From positions 434,001 through 498,000 of the forward strand of contig NC_089187.1 in the NCBI RefSeq assembly GCF_947507565.1: a stretch of DNA of 64,000 bases. Direction: 5' to 3'. The translations under genes and the position numbers were made by a program. Source of the DNA: Oscarella lobularis (taxonomy: Eukaryota > Porifera > Homoscleromorpha > Homosclerophorida > Oscarellidae). The notes under the pieces are model-generated. The model was not told the origin of the DNA, did no database searches, and saw only the letters and a list, made by a program, of their open reading frames with translations. Each line of letters opens with the position of its first letter. Positions within the stretch are counted from its first letter, which is position 1. Of this stretch, positions 29,701 through 41,700 are shown piece after piece.

Positions 29701-32700
29701 GAAAGAGCCGGCACGCTATCGTCCCGGCCATCGTTAGCAACGAACTCCACGCGTCGTGCGGTCGTCGTTGGATGACCGGGACTATGCTTCGCATTGAAAT
29801 ACGTCGTCGTTTTGAGTACTCGTCGGAAATTGTCGACCGTGTCTGGACCACTGAGGACGAGAGTTCCGTTTCGATTGTCGTAGCTTGCGCTTATGTTTGT
29901 ACCAGTGGTGTTCGCGTTCAGTATCTCGTCCGGCGCATCAGGCCGATTGAGTATGACGATTCTCGCGAATTGAAGTAGCCCGTTGTCGTTGTCGTAAAGC
30001 GTCAAGTTATCAGGGAGAACAATAAGTTCAGGAGCGCTTCCTTCTTCGTATTCTAGCACATAATTAATATCGACACCGACGCCATTCAAATCGAGGACCG
30101 GCGGATCGTTGACGGCCTCGATAGCGATCGTAATAACAGACGGCGAGTTGAAAAAATCGCCGTCAAATGCGGTGAAGCGAATCTCTCTTCGCTCGGTAAA
30201 CGGCTCCTCAGCACTGTTTACGTACGTCAACGACGTCAGGGCTTGTTGGAAGTCTTCGATAGGCGCCGGTCCCTGCAGTAGCAGAGTATAGGGAGCGTAC
30301 GAAACATTCAGAAAAATCGACGAGGAAGAAACGTTCAGCACTTCCTTTTCTCCATCGCGACCGTTCAGAATCGTCACTTCGAGTTTCTCCTGCAAGAAAT
30401 CGCCGCTATCCGCGTCCGAATACGCGAGCCCGCTGCTGATAGAAAGAGGCGGCTGGTGTTCGTAAAATCGGAACGGGCCGCCGACTCGTATCTCCGGCGC
30501 TCGATCGTTGACGACGATAACGTTCAGGACAAACGTTTCTACGTCACTGCTAAGTCCAGCCGTGTCGGTCACTCGAAAACTGACGATTCTCGCGCCCGGC
30601 GTCGGCTCTTCCTCGCTATTGTTATAGAACACTGTTCTGAGGAGGCTTTGGTAAATATTGATGTGCGCATTGCCGGTCAAACGAAGAGTTCCTGTGGTGG
30701 AATTGTATGTCGAGGTGACGTTGCTTGCGTTCGAGCCGACAAATATATTCTCCAGAGGCGTGACTGGTTTCGGTTCGAAGTTTATTTCGACTTCGGAAAT
30801 GGCGAAAAATTCGCTGTGGTCGTCGTCGACGAGTTGCAGCCGATCGGACGTAATTCGAATTGGAGCGGAACCCTCGGTGAAATTCGTCGATGAAAAGTTG
30901 AGAAATAGTTCGGGACGATTGTCGACGATGAGAATTATGTCAACCTCGGTGCGGACGACAGTGACGTCTTCCGTGTCGTTGACGGCAATGTCGATTAGTC
31001 GAGTCGTATTATTCGGTTCGGCGTGCTTGTTGACGTAGACCAGGCATCGAAGCAGCTCTTGATAAGCTCTCGTCGAGACTCTCGCATTCGCATCAGCCGA
31101 TTTTATCAGCAAAGTGATGCGAGATATCGGCCCAAAGCGGGGAGTCGGTTGCGACGAATTTGTCGACGAATTAGTTGACGACTCGTTGAAAGCGCCGCCC
31201 TCGCCCTCGCCCTCGCCAGAGCCGGAGCCGGATACAAGCAAAGTCGGCGATTCTGTCGTAGGTAAGTCGCCGGAGCCAGATAATTGGCCGGAGCCGGATA
31301 AATCGCCGGAGCCGGATAAATCGCCAGATCCCGATACCCCAGATCCAGACGCACTTCCTGACGAAACATCTGTTCCATTGACAGCTACACTGCCGTTAGA
31401 TCCAGATCCTACGACGGGCGTCAAGGGAATTGGGGCCCGATAGTACTTATACACGAACTCCACCGTTTCGCACGTCTCATTAGTCCAGCAGACGGACGCG
31501 TTTCGACTGTTCACCACGACGCGAGATCCTGGATACGGCTCGAGTCGAATTGTCTCGTCGGTCGGATTCAAAACGTTGAGAATCGTCACCGAAACGGAAT
31601 CCTGGTAGCGATGGTCTTCGTCGATCAGAGTCATCACCGTCTCATCGACAATTCTCACAAAAGGACTCTCTTCTACCATCTCCGTTTTATATAGACTGCC
31701 ATTTCCCTGTTGACTCAGCCTCAAGAAGGGAGGATCGTTCACGGACAGAACATCGATGACTGCGAAATTTGTTTCCTGACTAAATTCGTTCAGGATACTA
31801 ACGTTATGATACGTCGAATCCTGTCCGTATCGTCCCGATTTTCCAGACGAAACGCCAGTATTATCCCAGCCTCTGATCACCAAATAAGGCTTGTCCGACT
31901 CGGGTCGCAGAGCTCCCGTGGTATCCCGGAGAGTATTAAAATTGTAATTCGGCAGAAACCTCACGTAGCAGTTTTCCCCCAACAACGTAGCCTTCTCCGG
32001 ACGCGGCAGCTTCGGCAAAACGACGCCGTAAATAATATCGCCTATGAATTCTCGCCACGACGACAATTTACCCGGACATCGCCACTGCCACGTTCCAAAA
32101 CGCAAATCGACGCCAATGACGGCAATTCCCGGCTCCGATAAATCGTCGACGTCGACGAGACTCGATGCGACAATGTCGCGAACGAGCGTACCGTTGTTGG
32201 CGAGCACGGCCAAGTCTTCGACGATGCTCGATAGAGCCGATCCGTTCGTAAGAACCGGCGAATCGTTCACCGGTTCGACGACGATTTCTGCCGTCGCGTT
32301 CGCCGCGCTAAACGCTCCCGTTATCGCATCTGCCGTCGAGACGGAGACGTTGGGTTCGCCGCTCGCGGTGCCGTCCGTCGCGTCCCAGGCGACGAAAGTA
32401 AACGACGCGGTGCCGTGGAAATCGGCCGCCGGATTGAATCGAATTCGTTGCGTCGACGATAAGACGATCGACGCGGCGGGAGACGGCGATTCGATTCGTT
32501 TCCACGCGCCACCGTCGGACGAGAATTCCCACCGACCGTTCTTCTCGTCGGCGCTGATTACGGCGATTCCTTCGGCGACTGCGCCCGTATCGACGTCGTA
32601 CGATCGCACGAGAAGCGACGAGACGACGTCGCCAAGCGATTCCCTATCGTCTTCGAGAATTCGACTCAGGAGGAATTTTTCCGAAGGCAGGACGGGTGCG

Positions 32701-35700
32701 TCGTTGACTGGAAGAACGTCGACGGTAATCGTTCTCGATTCGGAGCTAAACGAATCGATCTGGGACGTCGACGAGGCGTTGGCGACGGTTCCGTCGGCGA
32801 GGCCGTCCGTCGCGTCCCAGGCGACGAAATCGATCGACGCTTCTCCGACGAAATCCTTATGCGGGATGAATCGTATCCTATTCGCGCCGTTCGACGATAG
32901 ACGAAGGAGTACGGCACGATCGATCGTCGTGTCGTTGGGTATCGGTTTCCACGAGGCGGCGAACGATTCCGGCATGCCCATCCACGATTCGACGACGCGA
33001 AAGTCGATCGCGTATTCCCAGCGACCGTGACTCGCGTCGACGCGAACGACGGCCACGCCGGGACGACTGTCGCGATCGTCGTCGAGCAGAACGGATCGCG
33101 AAACGGTCCAAAGCGAAAATCCTCGACTTTCTTTCTCCGTCGCATCTTCTCGAATATCGACGGGGAGAACGCGAGCTGTCGAGTTGAAGTAAGGGGAATC
33201 GTTGATCAGTTCAATGACGACTTCTCCGTTGACCGGATTGCTTTCCAAGAGGCCGTCGCTCAGCGTGAATCGTACGATTCGCGACGTGGCGTTCGGCTCG
33301 TCGGCTAAATTATCGTACGTCGACGTCTTGAGAACGTACTCGTAATCCTTCACCGACTTCAATCCCGTTATCGTGAGAGTACCCGTCGCTCGATCGTAGT
33401 CTTTCACTGGACGCACGTTTCTCAGCGTCAACTCCTCGGAATCGACGTCGTCGCTGTACAAGCGAACGTTATCATCGACGTCGAGAATTTCCATTCCACG
33501 ATCTTGTATATTCATAATTTGCAGTTTCGCATACGCCAGCGTCGCGTTGTCCTCCTCGACGATAAACATGCGCGGATCGACCAAGACGACGGGGCCGCGT
33601 TCTTCGACGAAAACGACGCTCTCGTCGACGCCGGGCGAATCTCCGCTGATATCCAAATACGGTCGGTCGTTGACGCCGACAAACGTCACTCTCGAAACGG
33701 CGACGATGCTGTCGTTGAAACCGTCGTTGACGACGAATTGAATGCGCCTTTCGCGCTGATCCGGATTACCCGGTCTCGAGTACGTGTTATTGTACGAGAC
33801 GGTGAGAAGAACGCGACTGAAATTAGCCACCGTGTCGGGGCCTTGAAGTAGGAGCTTCGTTTCATTGTACGAAACGGTGATCGCCGTGCCCGTCGAGTCA
33901 GCCAAGAGGATTTCCTTGTCAGCGTCAGGAGCGTCGATCAAAGCCACGGTCGCATAAAGAAGAATAAGGTTATCTTCGTCGGTTAAAGACATTGATGAGT
34001 TTGGGAGAATCAAGGGCCTTTGGCCTTCTCTGTATACGCTAAACGAGCCTCGATCGGGTATGTGGCCGTCTAAGTCGAGCTCCGGAGGATCGTTGATTAG
34101 TCGAATGTGTACCGTCGACTCGGCTTGGTCGCTCCAACTCGAGCCGTCGTACGAGCGAAAAGCGATTACTCTGTCATCGGGAGTCGGTTCTTCGGCGCGA
34201 TTCTCGTATTTCAGCGTGCGCAGAGCTCGTTCGTACTCGGCCACCGAAACGGGATCACGTCGAGGTGAGATTTTCAGAGACTGAGAAGTCCACTCGGCCT
34301 TCAATTTCGTTCCGGACAAATCGACGCTCACGTTCTCCAATCCCACGTCGAGAGGAGTAAAAGACACGGTCACGTACTGAATAAAGGCGTGATCGCTGTC
34401 GATGAAAGTCAAGGCAACTGGATCGACGATGGAAACAGGAACGACTCGTCTCTCCGGCGGATACGCCTCGACGAAAGTTACCTCTATATCTCTCACGCCG
34501 TCGCCGAGTTGGAGATCGGGCTCGTCATTTTCTGATGTCACCGTGATCGTCAACTTGGTGATATTCTCCGAGAATTCGTTCGTGTGATCGTCCGGCACGG
34601 TGACGGTGTCGATTCCGTACGTATTAGATTTACCGCGGGTCAAGCCAGTATTGTCCCATCCTCGAATCATCAAAAACGGCTTATCTGATTCCGGTCGAGG
34701 ATTATTATCGTAGTCGAATTCCGTGTTGAAATGAGCATTCGGTCGAAATCTTATACGACATTTCGGCCCGAGAAGAGTCGCCTTGTCGACCTGCGGATCT
34801 CGGGGCACGGCGAGACCGTATTCCATATCGCCAATAAAGGCTAACCACGTGATAGAACTCGTCGTGTCGCACGTATACTCCCATACGCCGAATCGTCGAT
34901 CGATGCCCACGACAGCTAAGCCGACTTCCGACTCGCTGTCGACGTCCGTGTAAAACGAATCGAGAAGAACATCTTCGACCTGAGTGCCCGTGTTTCTCGA
35001 ATCCGGACGGTCTTCTTCGATTTCAAACAGCGCGGGACCGTCGCGTAGCACAGGCGAATCGTTGACGGGTTCCACGGTTATCCGCGCCGTCGTCTCGGCA
35101 ACGCTGAACGGTCCCGTTACGAGATCGGCGTCGGAAACGGAAACGTCCGACGTTCCGGACGGCTCCGTCGAATTCCGATCCCAAATTTTGTAGACGAACG
35201 ACGCGTCGCCGTTGTAGTCTCTATTGGGAACGAAACGAATTCGATTTCGATTCGCCGGCGAGTTTCCCAAGACGAGAGCCGAATCTTCGCTGGGACTTCC
35301 CATCGTTTTCCAAGTCGAACCGCCATCCGTAGTAAACTCCCAATATCCGTTCGAGACGTCCGCTTCGACGACGGCAATGCCCATTCGATCGCGAGTTCGA
35401 TCGAGATCGACGTCGTAGGCCCAAGCGCTGAGAAACAGATCGACGTCGTCGCCGAGAGACGGTCGTTCCCAGACGGAGTCCTCCAGCACGGTCGTCATCT
35501 GCGGCGCGACCGAAACGTTCAGCACGGGCGCGTCGTTGACCGGTACGACGGTCCACGTGAGAGTTCGCGTTTCGACGCTCACCGGACTCGTGTCGCTCAT
35601 CTGCGTCGCAATTCGCGTCGTGCCCTCGTCGAGACCGTCCGAACGATCCCACGCGACGAACGTGACGTCGACGGGACCGTTGAAGTCGAGATCGGGAACG

Positions 35701-38700
35701 AAGCGAACGTAGGTCGAATTGGAGGCGGCGAGAAGTAGAGCCGTCGTTACGTTCGTGCTATTAAGGATATTTTTCCAAGCGTCTCCTTTGAGTTTATATT
35801 GCCACTGGCCGCCGAACGTCTCCACGTCGATAATCGCTATACCCTTAGGATCCCAAACGTCGTCGTCTTCGATCAAATTCGCTGCCATGTTCTCCACCGT
35901 CTCGCCGGTATTCAAAGCGTCGGCGACGTCTTCGAGTATGTGCGGTTCTATGAGACGTCGTCGCGGTACGAAACGCGGCGGATCGTTGATGGGCGACATT
36001 TCGACGGTCGCTATTCGACCGACGCTTTCCAGCAGACCGTCGCTGAGAACGATTTCAATCGTCCGATCGTCGAGATGCGGTTCGTCGGCGACGTTGTCGT
36101 ACGTCAGCGTTTTCAATACGGCACGGTATTCGGAGACGGAGTCGAGGCCTCGAACGATCAATAGTCCGCTTGTTCGATTGTACGTCGCGTTCGGTATGAG
36201 TCGAGTCGTTTCGATGATTTTGGCTAGCTTATTCGCGTTGTTCTCGTTGACTTTTTCCACGGTGACCGGCCGAACGGCGAGTATCTCCGCGTCGCGATCG
36301 AGTAGATTCAGTATCTGCGCCGAAGCGAAGTCCAACGTCGAATTATCGATATCCCAGGCGACGAGATCGTCCGACGCGAGAGCGACGGGTCCTCGTTCTT
36401 CGGTGAAAACGACGACGTTATCTTCGCCGGCTCCGTCGCCGTTCAAATCGACGTACGGTCGATTATTCACCGCCGTAAAGCCGACGTAACTCCGAGCGAC
36501 GGGACTATCCTTCTCGCCGTCGTTCACGACGAATTCGACGACGCGTTCGATAGCGTCCGGATTTCCCGGATGCGCAAAAGCGTTCTCGTACGACACCGTC
36601 CGAAGAATCGTCTCGTAGTTGGCAACGGTTTCGCGTCCGACGAGATACAAAATTGATTTCTCGTCGTCGTACGTTTTAGTGACGTTAAAATCGCCGACGG
36701 CGGCGTCTAATATTTCGTAGTCGGCATCAGGAGCGTGTAGAATTCGTACGGTGACGTTCTCGACGAACGCGTCGTCGTAGTCGACTAAAGTGACGAGTGA
36801 CCGGTTGACGATCGGCATTGGACCCTGTCCTTCCGTGTATTCCACGAACTCCGCGTTGCCGGGTCGAAGGCCGTTGAGGTCGAGAAGCGGCGCGTCGTTG
36901 ACTGATTGGACGTCGACTTTCATTTCGACGGTCGTGCTTCCGCCGAGTTCGTCGTAGACGGCGAAAACGATGCGACGGAGTCCGGGATTCGGTTCCTCGA
37001 TCGAGTTGTTGTATAAGACGGTTGCTAGGACTTTGCGAAAATGAGAAATTGGCGCCGTGGGCATGGAATAGTTGGGGAAGAGTCGCACGCTGAAAGGACA
37101 CCAAGTCGTGACGATCGACGTCAAATCGGTGCCGCTCAAGTCGACGATAAGTTTTTCTCGACGAGCCGTTTCGCCGGCGCAGTACGAATCCGACTCGACG
37201 CCGGAGCCGGAGCCGGAGCCGGAACCGGAGCCAGAACTAAAATAATCGCCATCGAAAATGCTGATCTCAATCGAAGTCAATCGATCGTGATCGTAGTCGA
37301 CGAAAAAGAAATTTCGCCCGACGACGTGCACGCCCGGCTCGTCTTCGACGAACGTCGTTTCGAACGTCGAAACGGTAGAATTGTAGAGTCGCAATATGGG
37401 ACCGTCGTTCTTGGCGAGAACGTCCACGGTCGCTCGCACGACGTCGGCGCTGAATTCGTTCGTGTGACTGCGCGTCGCGTACGTCGCGTCGACGCCGTAG
37501 CGCCCCGCGGCGGTCCCCGTCGTCGCTCCGGTTCGATCCCAAGCCCTCAGAAGAATATACGGCGTATCGGAAGCGGGACGCGGATAGCCGTCGTAGTCGC
37601 GAGTCGTCTCGAAGTGCTCGTCGGGGACGAAACGAACGAAACAATTTCCGGAGAGAAGAGTCGCCTTATCGGGTAAAGGCAATTCGGGAAAAATTTCGCC
37701 GTAGATTTCGTCGCCGATAAAGTTCATCCACGCGGACTTATTTTCCGGACAGCGATACTGCCACTGACCGAATCGTTCGTCGACTCCGACGACGGCGATT
37801 CCACTCCTCGCCGCCGAATCGACGTCGTAATAACCCCCGGCTAGAATATCGTCTACGGTTGTGCCGTGATTGAGACCGAGTGGCGTGTCCTCGTCGATGG
37901 GATTGAGGGTCAAATTTCCCAACAGAACCGGCGAATCGTTCACCGGTTCGACCGTTATGTAAACGTTCGTCTGATTGGAGCTGAAAGCGCCCGTGATCGG
38001 ATCCGCGTACTCGACGTCGACGCCGTGAGTGCCGGTCAGTTCGCCCGACGTCAAATCCCAGGCGAGTATTCGAATCGACGCGCGACCGTTGAAATCCCGA
38101 TTGGGAACGAAACGCAGGCGACTTCTCGAGTCGAGCACGACGGCCATCGATTCGTTGACAAATCCAACGGAAATCCACGTCGTTTTATTGTTGACTGTGT
38201 ACTTCCAGACACCGTTGCTTTCGTCAGAGTCGACTATAGCGATTCCCAAATGAGATACCGGATTGTCGCTGATGTCGACGTCACCGACATCGACTAGAAG
38301 ACTTGCCACGGAGTCGCCTGGCGAAACGACGTCGTCCTCGCGAATCGAACTCAAAAGAAGCGGAATTTCAGCAATAGTAGGAGCGTCGTTAATCGGATCG
38401 AATGTCAACGTCATCACGAAGATTTCCGCGCTGAAAGGATCGGTCGAAGTCGACGACGTCGCGTTCACCGAAGCGCCGTCGACGACGCCGTCCGTCGCGT
38501 CCCAAGCGACGAAGCTCAGACGAACGTCGCCGTTGAAATGAAGATCGGGAACGAAGCGGAGAAAATTCGTCGCGAGTCCGCGAACGACGATCGCTCGCGT
38601 CGTCGAAGCGTTCGCATCGACGTCGACCCAGTCGGACGACGTCTTGTATTGCCATTTTCCGTGAAGCGACGCGGCGCCGGCGATCGCGATTCCTTTCACG

Positions 38701-41700
38701 TGTCCAGAATCGTCGTCGATGATCAACGGTCCCGTTAAATCGGCGAGAGAGAATCCGACGTTGGCCGCGTCGGAGACGTCTTCGTCGAAGCGAGGATGAA
38801 GTACTGATACGGAGTGATTGAATCTCGGCGAGTCGTTCAGAAGGGTTACGTTTACGGTCGAATAGACGGGAAGACTGTCCAGTAGTCCGTCGTTGAGCAC
38901 GAAGAGGATTTGTCTAGAAATTGGGTTCGGTTCGTCGGCTAAGTTGTCGTACTTCAGCGTCTTTAGAACTTGCTGGTACTCCCTCACCGTAGCCAGTCCG
39001 GTGATCGTAAGCGTCCCCGTGTTTTCATCATAACTCGTATTAGGACGAATAGTTGTGCGAGTCAAAGACTTGGAATCGCCTGAAGTCTCCACCACCGAAC
39101 TAACGCTGAGCAATTCTAAGGAACCGTCGAGAGGATTGACGATTCGAACTTTCACGTAGCTCAAAGTCGCGTTGTCGACGTCGTAGGCGGTCAGTCGAGA
39201 ACTGACGATGCTTACAGGGCCTTCCTCCTCTCTGTATTCAGCGTTCGCGTTCGCTCCCGGCGCAGGCCCATTCGCGTCCAAAAACGGCGCGTCATTCACA
39301 GCCGAGAAAAAGACTTTGGCGACGACGGTAGATCCGCGTGCTAGGCCATCGTTCGGCACAAACGAAACGAGTCTCGGAGTTGTACTGGGGCGTCCAGGAA
39401 ACGCCTTTGTGTTCGTATAGTCGACGGTTAATAAAACTCTCCGGTAGTTTTCCAACGTGTCGGTCCCATTCAGAGTCAAAACTCCAGTCACGTTATCGAA
39501 CTCGACTTTGATATTGGTGGAATTGAGAGTTTCAGCCGACAAAATTTCGTCCGATCCGTCCAAACGATTCGTGATGGTCACTCGAATCCAAGACAGAGTC
39601 TCGCTGTCCGTATCAGTCAAATTCAACGTCGTCCTATTGATAAGTCGCAGCGCTCCTTGCCCTTCCGCGTATTCCAAAGTCGTCGAAACGCTGTCCGTAT
39701 CGTCGTACTCGACATTGAGGTCGAGTATCGGAGGATCGTTGACTAGAACAATCGACACGTTCGTCGTGGCAACGAAGCTGACGAACTGATCTCCCAACGA
39801 CAAATCCTCGACGAAAAAACTCACTCGTCGGTCGCCGGCTCGCGGCTCTTCGGCGAGATTGAAATACGTCGCCGTTCGCATGACCTCGTCAAATTTCTCG
39901 ATTGGCTGGGGAGTGCGCGAGAAGATTTTCACTTCAGCGCGCGACTTGGACGTATTGATACGCAGAGCGGAATCGGCGACGGTTTCGTCGACGCCGACTC
40001 CTTCGTAGCCGACATCGCGAACGTCTTCGAGTCGAATCGTCAGCACGTATAAGCCCTCGTCGTGAGCCAAGTCACGCAGGTAGGCGTTTTCGATATCGAC
40101 GAGATAGATGGGCTGTCCTGACTCGACGAAGTCGGTGGCAAAACCTGGGAATTCCGCGTCGCTGACGTTCGACGGATCGAGATCGATTTCGATGTGATGC
40201 ATCGAGATGTAGGCGACGGACGACGACAGGTTGCCGTTCGACGTCGCCTCGCCGTCGGACACGCGAGCAACGATGCGACGATTGGTGGAAAAATCCGGAC
40301 GAAAGGCGACGTTATTGTACTGGATGCTTTGCATGAGAGTCGCGTAGTTTTCCGGCGAATCGACCCCCGTCAGTTTTAGAAGTCCACTCGTGGTATTGTA
40401 CGACCAATCGACGTTCGGCTCGCGAGCGATCCGCATCGACAATCCGAGGACAGACGATTCGGGGCTGTTAGCGAATCCTCTCGCGATGAGCGTATACTCG
40501 CCGCCCGCCGCTTTTCCGACGAGACGACTCAGGCGATCAGCGGGCTTGACGACGTCAAAATAGTTGAATTTGTATGTCAGTTGGAGAGGCGCTGGCGACG
40601 GTGACGCGGTCGCCGCCGCCGAAGGCGGAAAAGTCGTTGTAGGCGATACGCCGGAGCTAAAGAAACCGGAGCCGGAACCAGACGCAGAACCTGACCCAGA
40701 GGCTAACTCTGCGAGAGGCACGGTCCCCGACCCGCTGCCACTATCGTCTGTCCCGTTATTCTGCGTCTCATTCCTCGGAGGCAATCTTCCGCATGTTGTA
40801 TCGACAACGGAATCACCGAGGGCCTGATCCGAGAAGAGCAAATGCTTATAGCTGCCCCTCGTGCACGCGCTCGCGCCGCCCGCGATCAAATCGATAACCG
40901 TGCCGTCGGGATGTCGAAGCGAGATCGATGGCGCGTAGACGAACGTCGCGGAGTAGGGAACGCTCAGATGAAGATCGACAGTCATGTCCTTGATTCGTCC
41001 GTCGCTTTCGACTGTCTGGTAGAAGCGCCGTTCGACCGTATCCCCAGCCGGAATTCTCATCTCCGGAACAATAGACGGATTCGACGTCGAAAAATGATCT
41101 TCGAGAGGATATAATATCAGCGTCCAGCCGACCAAACGTCCGGTGTCCTTCTCGAGCAAAGAATCGCTGACGAAAAGTCGCCAGTCGCCGGACGCGTTCA
41201 TCCCGCGAAATATCGCCAAATTGCCGTCGGGCGAAAAGGCTCCCTGCGACTGAAAGCGACACAACCCGGGCGATTCGCCTCGAGCGGACAGCGATAGAAA
41301 CCTCGTCTCCGTATCGGCGAAATACGACGTCGTCAAGTCGTCGCGATCGCACGAAGCGCCGCCCGGTCGACTGACGAGCGTCTCCTTGTAACCGTCGTGC
41401 TCCAACTCCACTTTCAAGTCGCCGATAAACGAGTGTCGAATGTCGACGAGAACGTCGACGCGACCGACGACGACGTCGGTTTCGTTGACTATCAACGTCG
41501 AGTGAACCGTCTCTTCCACGCCGACGATAACGTCGACGTCGCGCGCTTCCTTCACCAGAGGCAGGCTAACCGACTCCGGCGATTCGTACGTCACAGCGAG
41601 ACGCTCCGAGTCGAGATTCTTTCGGTTCTCCAGTTGAAAAACGGCCTCGCTGATGCCCCTGCTATCCGTATCGATAACGAACGCCCTTGACGGATCGACG

